Source: Schistocerca nitens (lineage: Eukaryota > Arthropoda > Insecta > Orthoptera > Acrididae). Taken from it: DNA of 64,000 nucleotides. Both the position numbers and the translations under genes were made by a program. A model generated the notes under the pieces. That model had not been told where the DNA came from and searched no databases. It worked only from the letters and a program-made list of their open reading frames with translations. Shown in pieces: positions 1-11,217 of the stretch; position 1 is the first letter of the stretch; each line of letters begins with the position of its first letter. The stretch spans positions 707,573,389 through 707,637,388 of the forward strand of contig NC_064616.1 of the NCBI RefSeq assembly GCF_023898315.1, given 5' to 3'.

Positions 1-1466
1 CAAATCAACAACTCAACCAATTACTAAAGATAACAGAAGTATTCAGCAATGATATAAGTATGGCGTTTGGAACAGACAAATGTAAGAAAAATAGCATAGT
101 CAAGGGAAAACACACTAAACAAGAAGATTTCATATTGGATAACCACAGCGACTGCATAGAAGCGATGGAAAAAACGGATGCCTATAAATATCTAGGATAC
201 AGACAAAAAATAGGAATAGATAATACAAATATTAAAGAACTAAAAGAAAAATATAGACAAAGACTAACAAAAATACTGAAAACAGAATTGACAGCAAGAA
301 ACAAGACCAAAGCTATAAATACTTATGCCATACCAATATTGACCTACTCATTTGGAGTAGTGAAATGGAGTAACACAGACCTAGAAGCACTCAATACACT
401 TACACGATCACAATGCCATAAATATAGAATACATCACATACATTCAGCAACAGAAAGATTCACATTAAGCAGAAAGGAAGGAGGAAGGGGATTTATCGAT
501 ATAAAAAACCTACATTATGGACAGGTAGACAATTTAAGAAAATTCTTTATAGAACGAGCAGAAACTAGCAAAATACACAAAGCAATCACTCATATAAATA
601 CATCGGCTACACCACTACAATTTCATAACCACCTCTACAACCCGTTAGACCACATAACATCAACAGATACGAAGAAAGTAAATTGGAAAAAGAAAACACT
701 TCATGGCAAGCACCCGTATCATCTAACACAGCCACACATCGATCAAGACGCATCCAACACATGGCTAAGAAAAGGCAATATATACAGTGAGACAGAAGGA
801 TTCATGATTGCAATACAGGATCAAACAATAAACACCAGGTATTACAGCAAGCATATTATTAAAGATCCCAATACCACAACAGATAAATGCAGACTTTGCA
901 AACAACAAATAGAAACAGTAGATCACATCACAAGCGGATGTACAATACTAGCAAATACAGAATACCCCAGAAGACATGACAATGTCGCAAAAATAATACA
1001 TCAACAGCTTGCCTTACAACATAAACTTTTAAAACAACAAGTTCCTACATACAAGTATGCACCACAAAATGTACTGGAGAATGATGAATACAAATTATAC
1101 TGGAACAGAACCATTATAACAGATAAAACAACGCCACATAACAAACCTGACATCATACTCACCAATAAAAAGAAGAAATTAACACAACTAATCGAAATAT
1201 CCATACCCAATACAACAAATATACAAAAGAAAACAGGAGAAAAAATTGAAAAATACATCCAACTGGCTGAGGAAGTCAAAGACATGTGGCATCAGGATAA
1301 AGTTGACATCATACCAATTATACTATCAACTACAGGAGTCATACCACACAATATCCACCAGTACATCAATGCAATAGAGCTACATCCAAACGTATATATA
1401 CAACTACAGAAATCAGTAATTATTGATACATGTTCAATTACCCGAAAGTTCCTAAATGCAATATAA
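1..1466 (+). CDS. R2-group (R4/Dong-like) LINE polyprotein, 3' part
   Basis: C-terminal part of a non-LTR retrotransposon protein. The frame is open from base 3 with no stop, so the first ATG at 60 is not the true start and the protein begins outside the window. Residues just before and after that ATG (ending in FGTDKC) fit the end of an RT domain. Numbered from that ATG, a C-X2-C-X8-H-X4-C knuckle lies near residues 277-295, followed by an R-H-D motif and then a PD...IEIS stretch near 363-383. That order is the restriction-like endonuclease module of R2-group elements, which nicks a specific target and primes reverse transcription. No break is seen in the visible 468 codons. A short 3' UTR ends in a TAA repeat, which favours the R4/Dong branch. 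Sure of the R2 group, less sure of the clade. Confidence 0.85.
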   Translation, partial: NQQLNQLLKITEVFSNDISMAFGTDKCKKNSIVKGKHTKQEDFILDNHSDCIEAMEKTDAYKYLGYRQKIGIDNTNIKELKEKYRQRLTKILKTELTARNKTKAINTYAIPILTYSFGVVKWSNTDLEALNTLTRSQCHKYRIHHIHSATERFTLSRKEGGRGFIDIKNLHYGQVDNLRKFFIERAETSKIHKAITHINTSATPLQFHNHLYNPLDHITSTDTKKVNWKKKTLHGKHPYHLTQPHIDQDASNTWLRKGNIYSETEGFMIAIQDQTINTRYYSKHIIKDPNTTTDKCRLCKQQIETVDHITSGCTILANTEYPRRHDNVAKIIHQQLALQHKLLKQQVPTYKYAPQNVLENDEYKLYWNRTIITDKTTPHNKPDIILTNKKKKLTQLIEISIPNTTNIQKKTGEKIEKYIQLAEEVKDMWHQDKVDIIPIILSTTGVIPHNIHQYINAIELHPNVYIQLQKSVIIDTCSITRKFLNAI

Positions 1467-1559
1467 CACATACCATACAGTTAAAAGGAAGTGACGCTTG
1501 ATCAAGGTCCGCGTCACTTTCCATTCTCAACCAGACTTAACGTCTGAGAAAGTAAAGAA

Positions 1560-1573
1560 ATAATAATAATAAT
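1560..1573. repeat. (TAA)n microsatellite at the LINE 3' end
   Basis: About four to five TAA units directly follow the LINE 3' UTR. Dong/R4-type elements are known to insert into TAA repeats, so this is probably the target or tail. The A/T-rich stretch continues to about 1,620. Confidence 0.7.
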
Positions 1574-1624
1574 ATATAAAAAATAAAACAAATATAAAAA
1601 AAACTAAGTACAAGAAATACATTT

Positions 1625-2821
1625 TATTATATACATCTGAAAGAGCGATTGACTCCTTTTCCACATAGTCACCAAACACATTGAGGCACTTATCATAGCG
1701 GTGGACAAGCTTTGAAACACATTCGTCGTAAAATTCTGCTGCCTGAGACTTCAGCCAGTGAGTCAGTCACCTGGAGTTCTGCGTAGTCATCAAAGTGCTG
1801 CATTGCAAGCCAGTTCTTCATCTTGGGGAGCAAGTGGAAGTTGCTTGGTGCAAGATCGGGGCTGTAGGGCGGATGAGAAAAAATTTACCGTTTGAATGAA
1901 TTAAGGAGTACTTTAGTGCGGTTTGCCATGTGAGGTTGAGCATTGTCATGCAAAAACAAAATTTTGGAAGTCAGCTTTCCTCAGCATTTGTATTAAACTG
2001 CTCTTATAAGGCTGTGCAAAGTCTGACAGTACCGGGCAGAATTTATGGTTGCTCCACGTTCGAGAATATCAATAAGAAGCACACCTTGCCTATCCCAAAA
2101 TACAGTTGCCATCAATTTCCTTGCTGACAAGGTTTGCAAACATTTTCTTGTTTTTTGTCGGGACCTTGTGTGCCCCCACTCCATGGAGCGTAATTTTGTC
2201 TTGAAATTGACGTGTTTCACCCAAGTCTCATCACCGGTTACGATTTGATCCAGTAATGAATCACCATGTTTGTGGCAGGCATTCAGAAATGTCAATGTTG
2301 CCCCCATTTGCTGTTCTTTATGGTGCTCTGTAAGCATTTTTGGCACCCATCGTGCACAAAATTTGTAGTAGCCTAGCTTTCGAGTGACAGTTTCAAACAA
2401 CAAAGTCCGTAAGACTTGTGGAAAAGAAAGCGAAAGCTCCGTTATTGTGAGGCGACGGTTTTCAAGAACCATTTCATCAACTTTACCGACAAGATAGTCA
2501 AATGCACCATTTCTGGACAGAACATTCACGCATTACATTAATTCCACACACTTTGCACAGTTCACGATAAATTTTTATAGGTTTTAGGTTTTTTGCCAAC
2601 AAAAACCATATCACAGACCGCACCTCACAACTGGCAGGATTTTCGATTGCAGCGCACATTTCATATTTGAATATAAAAAAAATAAGATGCGTAGAGACGT
2701 TCCCGCTGTCACGGGTGGATGCTGACTGAGCTGCTGAGCACACACATACCAAAATATATGCGATCAGCGCGCGCCTAGCAGCGTCTGACGGAAACGTTCC
2801 CTACCTTCTGAATAGCCCTTG
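1625..2821 (-). pseudogene. mariner transposon relic with broken transposase
   Basis: Read on the minus strand this is a mariner (DD34D) transposase in order: N-terminal HTH (2,498-2,650), WVPKML near 2,345, TGDETW near 2,235, HDNAQPH near 1,955, YSPDLAPSNF near 1,860 and a GDYVEK-like C-terminus near 1,665. The reading frame shifts at about 2,500, has stops near 1,990 and 1,895, and shifts again near 1,770, so no product is possible. The right end carries a TIR-like sequence abutting TA at 2,822. The left terminus is degraded, so the left boundary is approximate. It lies just beyond the R2-group LINE. Confidence 0.85.
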
Positions 2822-3465
2822 TATTTATGACAGAGTTGGTCCATAGTTTCTTAAATACTGTGTGTCTCCACCTTTATGTATGGGCACTGCCTTACTCCTC
2901 TTCAAGTAATATGGAAAAATTCCTTCCTATTACTAAATTTATTTGAAGTGGCAGAGATTTTACGAAGTATTTTGAGACATACCTGACAATTTTAGATGAT
3001 AAGCCACCCAGTCCATCAGTGCTCTTGTTTTACAAAGAAACATCATTTTCTGATTTTATCTATTGGAAACAGGAATACAGATTGTTAGTTCTTTTTATAT
3101 TTTTACAAATTCCTTCTGAGAGGAGGGATTTTTTTTTTTCTATCGGTGTTGGACAATGTGGCTTATCTGCTAAAATTGTTACGTATCACAAAATCTCTGC
3201 CACCTCCAGTAAATTTAGTAACAGGGAGACCAAAATCTTTTCTCATGTAGTTCTGTATCATATTAGCCCCAAGCTGTTAAACCCATTGCAAGATACTCAA
3301 TAAGATGATTTCATTTTGCTACCCATAAAATACTGACCATCCTTTTGAGCAAATAAAATCAACTTTCTTTTTTGGTACAGGCCCACCAGCTTCAGTACAC
3401 TGCTTTGATTAATGTTGAATTTTTGGAATGAAATCTCATAGACACTAACAAACTGAGACACAATA
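2822..3465. other. no gene seen
   Basis: A/T-rich sequence between the mariner relic and the next Tc1-like element. Short open frames have no recognisable motif and no repeat family is recognised. Confidence 0.5.
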
Positions 3466-3798
3466 CACTGACTTAGCGAATGTCATGGGATAGGCACCTA
3501 ATACTGCATGGGGCCTCCTCCGGCCCTGCAGACTGCTGTGAGACACTTGGAAGTGAGTCTACAAGTCTCTAGTGCTCTTCTGCAAGCAGCTGACACCAAA
3601 TCATTAGCAGAGTGGCAGCCAATTCTGATCTGTTCAAGGATGCAGGATCCACGACATGGAGCGTGCATTCCATGACATCCCAGATATGCCTGATTGGGTT
3701 CAAATCTGAGCTCCGGGGTGGCCATCTCAGTCTTTGACCTCCTCTCTATGTTCCCAGAACCATTCCCAGGTGACGTGGGAGCGATGTAGCAGTGTGTT

Positions 3799-5692
3799 CA
3801 ATCAATACCTTCACTGTGCAATAACAATGGTGAAGTCACTGATGACAGTGCCACTAAAGCAGAGTTATTAAACACGGTTTTCCGAAACTCCTTCACCAAA
3901 GAAGATGAAGTAAATATTCCTGAATTCCAATCAAGAACAACTGCCAAGATGAAAAACGTAGAAGTAGATATCCTCGGTGTAGCAAAGCAGCTTAAATCAC
4001 TTAAAAAAGGCAAGGCCTTTGGTCCAGACTGTATACCAGTCAGGTTCCTTTCAGAGTATGCTGATACAATAGCTCCATATTTAGCAATTACATACAATCG
4101 CTCACTCACAGAAAGATCCATACCTAAAGAGAGAAACTACTCAAGTGTACACCAATACCCAAAAGGGGAAGTAGGAGTAATCCACTAATTTAGAGGCCCA
4201 TATCAATAATGTCGATTTGCAGTAGGGTTTTGGAACATATACCGTATTTGAACATTATGAAGTACTTCGAAGAAAATGATTTATTGACACATAATCAGCA
4301 CGGATTCAGAAAATATCATTCTTATGAAACACAACTAGTTCTTTATACTCATGAAGTAATGAGTGCTATCGACAGGGGATGTCAAATTGATTTCGTAATT
4401 TTAGATTTCCAGAAGGCTTTCGACACCGTTCCTCACAAGCGTCTTCTAACCAAACTGTGTGCCTATGGAATATTGCCTCAGTTGTGTGACTGGATTCGTG
4501 ATTCCCTGTCAGAAAAGTCACAGTTCGTAGTAATAGATGGAAAGTCATTGAGTAAAACAGAAGTAATATCTGGCATTCCCCAAGGAAGCGTTATAGGCCC
4601 TATATTGTTCCTCATATATATTAACAACATAGGAGACAATCTCATCTACATCTACATGATTACTCTGCAGTTCACATTTAAGTGCTTGGCAGAGGGTTCA
4701 TCATACCACAATCATACTATCTCTCTACCATTCCACTCCCGAACAGCGCGCGGGAAAAACGAACACCTAAACCTTTCTGTTCGAGCTCTGATTTCTCTTA
4801 TTCTCTCTATTTTATTTTGATGATCATTCCTCCCTATTTAGGTTGGGCTCAACAAAATATTTTCGCATTCTCAGTAGCCGTCTTAGAATTTTGCAGATGA
4901 TGCAATCTTGTAAAGTCGTCAGATGACCAAAAAAAAATTGCAAAATGATTTGATAAGATATCTGTATGGTGCTAAAAGTGTCAATTGACCCTGAATAAAG
5001 AAAAGTGTGAAGTTATTCACATGAGTACTAAAAGAAATCCACTAAATTTCAATTACACGATAAGTCACAGAAATGTGAAGGCTGTAAATTCAACAAAATA
5101 CTTAGGGATTACAATTACAAATACCCTAAATTGGAATGATTACATAGATAATGTCGCAGGCAGAGCAAACCAAAGACTGTGATTCATTGGCAGAACACTT
5201 AGAAGGTGCAGCAGGTCTACTAAAGAGACTGCTTACACCACACTTGTCCTCCCTGTACTGGAGTATTGCTGCGTGGTGTGGGATCCTCATCAGGTGGGAT
5301 TGACAGATGACTTTGAAAAAGTACAAAGAAGGGCAGCTCGTTTTGTATTATAGTGGAATAGTGGAGATAGTGCCACAGACATGATACATGAATTGGAGTG
5401 GCAATCATTAAAACAAAGGTGTTTTCGTTGTGACGGGATCTTCTCATGAAATTTCAATCACCAGCTTTCTCCTCCTATTGCAGAAACATTCTGTTGACAC
5501 CCACCTACATAGGGAGAAATGATCATCACGATAAAATGAGAGAAATCGGGGCTCGCACAGAAAAATTTAAGTGCTCGCTTTTCCCATGCGCCGTTCGAGA
5601 GTGGAACGGTTGAGAGACAGCTTGAAGCTGGTTCATTGAACACACTGCCAGGCACTTCATTGTGAACATCAGAGTAATCACGGAGATGTAGA
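3799..5692 (+). pseudogene. CR1-like LINE, 5'-truncated, inside the Tc1
   Basis: Sequence closely matches the copy at 57,160-58,780. It begins within the RT N-terminal region and carries KGKAFGPDCIPVRFLSE, HGFRKYHS, DFQKAFDTVPHKR, GIPQGSVIGPILFLIYINN and, after a nested insert, FADDA, then the RT C-terminal region to a GATGTAGATG tail. The flanks are TGTGTT at 3,793-3,798 and at 5,693-5,698, a 6-bp target duplication. Frame breaks lie near 4,120 and 4,190, and stops in the last third. 5' truncation plus target duplication is the normal outcome of target-primed reverse transcription. Confidence 0.85.
4645..4866 (-). mobile_element. 3' fragment of the same CR1-like family, nested
   Basis: About 222 bp between the INNIGDN codons and the FADD codons of the host LINE. 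Relative to the copy at 56-58 kb it is an insertion. Its sequence is the reverse complement of the family's own 3' end (compare 5,470-5,690) and starts with the CTACATCTACAT tail. The flanks AATCTCA (4,638-4,644) and ATTCTCA (4,867-4,873) look like a target duplication with one change. Confidence 0.8.
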
Positions 5693-6530
5693 TGTGTTAT
5701 CATCTCAAAATAACACATAACCACCAGGGTGTTGGCATGCCAAAAATGCATGCAGATGGTCCCTAAGGAGCTCAAAATACTACGGACCATTCAAAGTCCC
5801 TTCCAGAACTACAAGGGTCTCATTCCATACCAGGAAAATGCACCCCAGACCATAACAGGGGCACCTTCTTAGCAGACAGGATCCATCGTTTTGTGTGGTC
5901 TGCACCACACATGGTGCAGCCCATCGGCATGATGCAGTTGAAATCGTGATTTGTCTGGCCATATCACATTATGCCACTGTTCCAGTGTCTAGCCCTCGTG
6001 ATTGGAGACAAATGCAAGCCATCGTGCCCATGTGCAGCGTTGGCTCCTGTACTCCACAGTACCCACATTCCCACGGACTGCCCACTGGGAGATTTGTCTA
6101 TCACATTCTGTATCGAATTGAGTCATGTTTTGTTGCACTACTGCCCTTCTGTCACTTCTGATGATCCATCTCAGATGTCGCCAGTCGCGATCCTCAAGGG
6201 TAACCAGATGGCCGGCAGTTTGTCTGTTGTGTACTGTGACACGCTCATTCAGCCATTCACGATACACTCCGGACACACTCAAATGTGTGAAGCCAAATTC
6301 CTGCACCACTGCTAAAATCAAAATTCGCATCTATCACGCACTGACCACCATACCCCGTTTGAGTGGCATCAGCTCATGACGACATTGCACATTATTCAAA
6401 TCACTTGCACAACCACTTCTCAGAAAGTCTCCATTACAACTGCAGCTGGAACATGGGGCATGTGATGCACATACAACACACCTGCACCATCTGGGCCCCA
6501 CTATCCCATGGCATTTGCTACATCAGTGTA

Positions 6531-7429
6531 CAAGTTGAATGCATTTTAAAATGGTCCAAACATTCATATTTCCCAACCGCAGACACAAAATCTGGATAAG
6601 ATATGTGATCATCACCACATAAAATATTAGCCTTTCCTTAAAAGAGAACACTTGTCACTTTATAGCACTGTAGATGGTGTAGAGCTGGTCATGTGATCCT
6701 CCAATACTGATGCACTGATCGGACACTATTATTTAGCCCCTCAACGGAGAGTGCTGGGAGCAGGAGCTTGTAATTGGCTGGTAGCACATTGATTTGCCAA
6801 GATAAGCTTTGCCTCCTCCTCCCAGAGCATCCAGCATATAGCTTATAAAAGAAACAAACTTGTAATGGATTCATGCATCACAGAAGTGACACAAACATTG
6901 ATGGCAAGTCACTAAAAAGAGCAAATACAGTGTCTTCACATATTTCTGTAAATAATATTGCGATCACTAAGCACAACACAGCACATAGATCGATGCCATA
7001 CCCACAATGGCTAATTATTGTTATGGCACACAGTATTGTTACGTAGCTAAAGCTGGCAACGAGCACGAACATTGTGGAGAGGCACAAAGTCAGATAACTT
7101 CCGACAACCACTGAGGAGCTGAGTAACAGTGTGTGACACCAAGTCATGGCACTGAAGTGGTGTGTATGTGCCAGGATGATTATATGGAATCAGCACTGTA
7201 TGATAGGTTGACGTATCGACACGCAGATTTGACAGAATGGTAAAAAAGAGCCATTGTTTTTGAATGGACCCATGATCGTACCATGAATGAAGTTTCCCAA
7301 TAAGTTGTTTATCTACACAGATTGTCAGTGGTACAAGGAATGGCCTACCACTTGCAGTCATTTAAAATGGCACAAGAACAGTGGTCATAAAATATTGTAA
7401 CTGACAAGGGGCCAGAGACAAGTATCACA
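6531..7429. other. no gene seen
   Basis: No recognisable coding sequence. The last part (about 7,100-7,430) may be the degraded 5' part of the Tc1-like relic that follows. Confidence 0.4.
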
Positions 7430-7694
7430 TCTGACAATGAGAGTTGGTTTCACAGCAAACAGGAACTGCTGCTTTCAGTGAACACAGGTTCATCCCAACT
7501 AGTTTTTGAGCAAGCATTGCGAAAGGATCTGCGTCTGATGGCCATTGGGTGTCATGTTCCTTGGATAAGTTAATTGCGCAAACAGCATCATTTAAAACTA
7601 AACACATTCAATGGGCCAAACACAGAAACTGGACAATAGCTGACTGGAGGCATGATGTAATGTGTTGAGTATACCAATGGCCCAATGAGATGTA

Positions 7695-9012
7695 CGAGAG
7701 TCACTCCAAAAGAAATGCACACTATTTTTTTTTTTAATCCATCTTTTAATCTACATGTTTGAAAGTTTTACAGTATGTAGATACATCCTTTAGGAACAAT
7801 ATTTTCATTTCTCTACATAATTTCCATCCCTCTCAACTGCCTTACGGCATCTTGGAACCAGCGCCTGTACACCCGCACGGTAAAATTCTGGACCAACCTG
7901 TTGGAGCCACTGTTTGGCAGCATGCTCAAGGGAGTCATCATCTTCAAACCTTGTTCCATGAAGAGAGTCTTTCAGTTTCACATGGAGCCAGGTCAGGACT
8001 GTAAGGCGGGTGTTTCAGTGTTGTCCATCCGGATTTTGTGATCGCTTCCATGGTTTTTTGACTGACATGTAGCCGTGCATTGTCGTACAACTGCCAAACA
8101 TCCTGCTTTTGCCAATGTGGTCAAACACGACTCAGTCGAGCTTGAAGTTTCTTCAGTGTTGTCACATATGCATCAGAATTTATGGTGGTTCCACTTGGCA
8201 TGACGTCCACAAGCAAGAGTCCTTCAGAATCAAAAAACACCATAGCCATAACTTTTCCAGCAGAAGGTGTGGTTTTGAATTTTTTTTTTCTTGGGTGAAT
8301 TTGCATCATGCCACTCCATTGATTGCCTCTTCATCTCTGGTGAAAAATGATGGAGCCATGTTTCATCACCTGTCACAATTCTTCCCAGAAATTCATCTCC
8401 ACCATTCTTGTACTGTTCCAAAAGTTCACTGCATACTATTTTTCTTGTTTCTTTGTGAGCCACTGTCAACATCCTGGGAACCCACCTGGCACAAACCTTT
8501 TTTAATGCCAACACTTTCAGTATTCTGCAAACACTTCCTACCCCTATCCCAACATAGTGTGACAATTCATTCACTGTGATGCGTCTGTCAGCAGTCACCA
8601 AATTGTTAACTCTCTGCACATTGTCTGGAGAGTGTGCAGTACGAGGCCTGCTGCTGCGGGGACTAATCCTCAATATTGCCGTGCCCGCTTTCATCACATA
8701 ACCTGCTTGCCCACCGACTAACTGTACTGCGATCGACAGCAGCATCTCCATACACCTTTTTCAACCTCTTGTGGATGTTTCCCACTGTCTCGTTTTCACA
8801 GCACAGGAATTCTATGATAGCACGTTGCTTCTGACAAATGTCACATGTAGCAGCCATCTTGAGGACAGTGCTGTAACGGCGTCACTCATGGAAACTGCTT
8901 GAACTAAGTTTGAAAACAAGTGGGAAGGATGTATCTACAAAACTTTCACACATGCAGAATGAAAACTGTATTTTTACAAAAATAGTGTGCCTATCTTTTG
9001 GAGTGACCCTCG
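7695..9012 (-). mobile_element. mariner element, 1,318 bp, both TIRs
   Basis: The left TIR starts CGAGAGTCACTCCAAAAGAA and the right, reverse complemented, CGAGGGTCACTCCAAAAGAT; both continue into GCACACTATTTTT. TA flanks lie at 7,693-7,694 and 9,013-9,014. The length equals that of the intact mariner at 50,285. It carries a minus-strand transposase with breaks. Confidence 0.92.
7780..8857 (-). pseudogene. mariner transposase, frameshifted
   Basis: Starts at ATG 8,857 (MAATCDICQKQRAIIEFL). Order: HTH1, second HTH with ITVNELSHYVGIGVGSV, WVPRML near 8,480, TGDETWLHHF near 8,370 (first D), FFDSEGLLLVDV near 8,230, a degraded second-D region near 8,090, DLAP near 7,990, and a near-complete C-terminus ending GNYVEK near 7,825. 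Frame breaks occur near 8,680, 8,270, 8,120 and 7,985. The family protein is about 345-355 aa; the parts here add up to that, so the damage is small indels and stops rather than large loss. Confidence 0.88.
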
Positions 9013-9360
9013 TATAACCTGCAGTGTGTGGAGGATGTACATCAGATTGAAGGTAGTTCTATAATCTTTCAGGAGTATTTCTCTTACAGTGACTTGGGCC
9101 CAAAGATTAAGGTTGCCACGAAAATGAACCAGGGTGTTTATACCAATATTCTCAATGACAGAACAGGGTGTCTCTCCTGAGTTGTCAGGTGCCTTTTCTG
9201 TATCTCATTTTTGGAACGTGTAGCTGTAATCAGCCCAGACAACAACCACTCATCATGTCTTTCATGCAACAATCAGTGTTGACAGAAAGTGTCAGTTTGT
9301 TTCCTGTTAGATACAAAATTACTTTCAAAGTGGAGTTTTATGTTCCCATTTGAAAGAGCC

Positions 9361-10130
9361 ATCTCAAAATTGGTCTAGTGCAATATTTATTTTATTGATA
9401 TGTATTAACAGGGATAGCAAAACATGTTAAATACCCAGTACTCCAGCAGTGACTGAGCAGCGCTACTGCATGAGGTAGCAGCCAGCGTAGATCAGAGCAC
9501 TGTAGTCGCTCCTTGAGTACTGGTTATTCTGAACATTTTTCAACATTAATCCCACAGGAAATGTCTGGGACTATACGCAACAATGGTGAAATACAGCAAT
9601 CAACATCCCCATGATTTGGTAGTTCTATGGGATCTAATTATCAATGAGCGAATACAGCTGGATATGGTGTATCAGAAGAAACTTATGGACTATCTTCCTT
9701 GCATAACTGAGACCATTATCAAGGCTGGAGATGCTGTTAGAGGGTATTAACATTATGTCTCCTGGGGATGACCAACTGTTTGCTCAGTGTGCTTACTTAC
9801 TAGCATTTTATTATACTGTATGGCCCAAATCATAGTTCAGTGTTGTCTACAATACTAAGTATTTTTTCATGTATATACTACAAGTACCATATTGAACTGC
9901 TTAAATTCACTTTTATGTTTGATCAGTGTTTAACAAATGTGGCACACTATGCTCTCTCATAATAAATTCTTTGTGTAAAATGTATTGCACTCTTTCTTCT
10001 GATATGCTTATGGAATCAACTTGTTTCATACACATTTAAATACGAGCTGTCCCATGCAACAATATGAACTTCCTTGATGTCATCATATTTTGCACTTTTT
10101 GCAACATCTTTGACATATCAGGTTTTGGGG
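9361..10130. other. no gene seen
   Basis: A/T-rich, no coding motif recognised. A CAAGATGGCTGC stretch near 10,133 probably marks the 5' end of the LINE that follows. Confidence 0.4.
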
Positions 10131-10212
10131 ATTCAAGATGGCTGCTAGAGTTAAAGTAAATCATGTATCTCCGTGAAAAAAAGTAAAATTCGATGGAAAA
10201 AAGAAATCGCGT

Positions 10213-10761
10213 ATGAGTTGTAAGGACGAGATATCAAAGCTAAATGAACGTATAAAAAGTCTACAATTCATAATCGGTACTCTAAAACAGGATATAAAAG
10301 AACTTCAATCGGGAAAATATGGGAAGCGAGAAGACACAGCCTCCACAGGAAAATGGGAATCAGTGACTGAAGAAAACTCTATCAAGGAAGATAAATCTCA
10401 AAGACGCAGTCTAACTTTAATACAAAAAAACAGTATGCAAAAATCGAATGTAGTAAATCATGGAATACAGCCATCTGAAGAAAAACTGTTGCAAGGGACT
10501 GAAAGTAAACAAAAATGTGTGCAAACAAACAACTCTAGCATGGTAGCGGAAAAGCATGTAAACAGATCAAACTTTCCTCGAAATCGCGAACCTCCAAACA
10601 TACCGGTAGTGAAAAGTATACTGTCAAATTCTCAAAGAAAGTTATTGACTGATTCTAATATCGTGTGCAAAAACAGATTCAGTGTGTTATCAGAAAAAAT
10701 GAATAGACAAAGTGAAGCAAATATACAAACAAAAGTTTCGGAACCGAAAACAACAAACTAA
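10213..10761 (+). CDS. LINE ORF1, N-terminal coiled-coil part
   Basis: Opens with MSCKDEISKLNERIKSLQF, a heptad-like coiled-coil segment (about residues 5-35), followed by a polar, lysine/serine-rich low-complexity region. ORF1 proteins of non-LTR elements bind the element RNA and often begin with a coiled coil that makes multimers. The frame is open for 182 codons, then stops at 10,759-10,761. The same frame continues beyond that stop into an SGNH-like block (next entry), so the original ORF1 was longer. Confidence 0.6.
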   Translation: MSCKDEISKLNERIKSLQFIIGTLKQDIKELQSGKYGKREDTASTGKWESVTEENSIKEDKSQRRSLTLIQKNSMQKSNVVNHGIQPSEEKLLQGTESKQKCVQTNNSSMVAEKHVNRSNFPRNREPPNIPVVKSILSNSQRKLLTDSNIVCKNRFSVLSEKMNRQSEANIQTKVSEPKTTN

Positions 10762-10774
10762 AACAGTCAACGTA

Positions 10775-11217
10775 AAAAACAAGATGCTGGCATTATTTAT
10801 TTATTTTCTGACACTGCAAGAAGTTACTCAGCATATTGACACACACAGTAACCATGGAAGTTGTAACTCTTGCATTATTTTAGCTGGCGCAAACTATGTC
10901 TACAAGAACGAGGCAAAATTCGCTTTGCGATCTTTAAGGGAAACATTGGCAAAGGTTATGGACATGAAAGTGTTCATAATAAGCATCCCTATGAGACATG
11001 ACCTCATCAAAACATCGTGTGTGAATGCAGAAATTGAAGCAACTAACTGAAAGTTTGAGAAAATATGCAAGCTCTTCAGCAATGTAACATATATTAATGC
11101 AGACAGTCAAAAAAGAGAAGATTTCACTACCCATGGATTGCATAGAAACATGAAAGGGAAAGTAGCACTGTGCAATGCAATCATGGAACTATTAAACCGA
11201 AATCAGCCAGACTTAAA
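10775..11217 (+). pseudogene. SGNH/esterase-like domain of LINE ORF1
   Basis: In the frame of the preceding ORF1, YLFSDTARSYSAY lies where SGNH hydrolases have their GDS block. A frameshift near 10,840 leads to IILAGANYVYKNE (GxND-like block), then MKVFIISIPMRHDL with a VNAEIEATN helix, and after a stop at 11,048-11,050 a THGLHRNMKGKVALCNAIME segment resembling the last SGNH block. Esterase-type ORF1 domains are known in CR1-like LINEs. The GDS serine position appears changed (SDT) and the frame is broken twice, so it is not functional. Confidence 0.65.

Larger units (their letters stand above)
3500..6330 (-). pseudogene. Tc1-like transposase, broken and interrupted
   Basis: In minus-strand order: HTH/DNA-binding part with GVYREWLNERVTVHNRQT and a LEDRDWRHLRWIIRSDRR block (6,290-6,130), then a region with WPDKSRF near 5,945, MVWGAFSW near 5,845 and a GPL-like strand near 5,800. 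After the LINE gap, WPPRSSDLNPIRHIWDVME lies near 3,700-3,660. This is the order of Tc1-family DDE transposases. Stops and frameshifts lie on both sides of the LINE, and the second catalytic D region (near 5,710) is unrecognisable, so it was decaying independently of the insertion. Confidence 0.8.
3466..6528 (-). mobile_element. Tc1-like DNA transposon, split by a LINE
   Basis: Both ends are visible. The left end starts CACTGACTTAGCGAATGTCA and the right end, reverse complemented, starts CACTGATGTAGCAAATGCCA; each is flanked by TA (3,464-3,465 and 6,529-6,530). Removing the LINE at 3,799-5,692 and one target copy leaves about 1.16 kb, normal for a Tc1 element. The interior encodes a broken transposase on the minus strand. 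The TIR is related to that of the relic at 40,671. Confidence 0.85.
7430..9360 (+). pseudogene. Tc1-like transposase relic split by a mariner
   Basis: Left of the mariner, the plus strand reads a weak HTH-like part and then KHIQWAKHRNWTIADW (about 7,600-7,655), matching the block before the first catalytic D in Tc1 transposases. Right of it, from 9,013, it reads a frame with IFQEYFSYSDLGP...VYTNILND, matching the strand after MVWG...F.W.GLGPL. The mariner sits exactly where the DES codons are expected. Many stops; the outer ends are not defined. Family placement is an inference from order and spacing. Confidence 0.5.

Noticed and set aside
1001-1285. 94-codon open frame on the minus strand
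   Set aside because: Antisense to the R2-group endonuclease; hydrophobic composition is a by-product of the A-rich sense strand.
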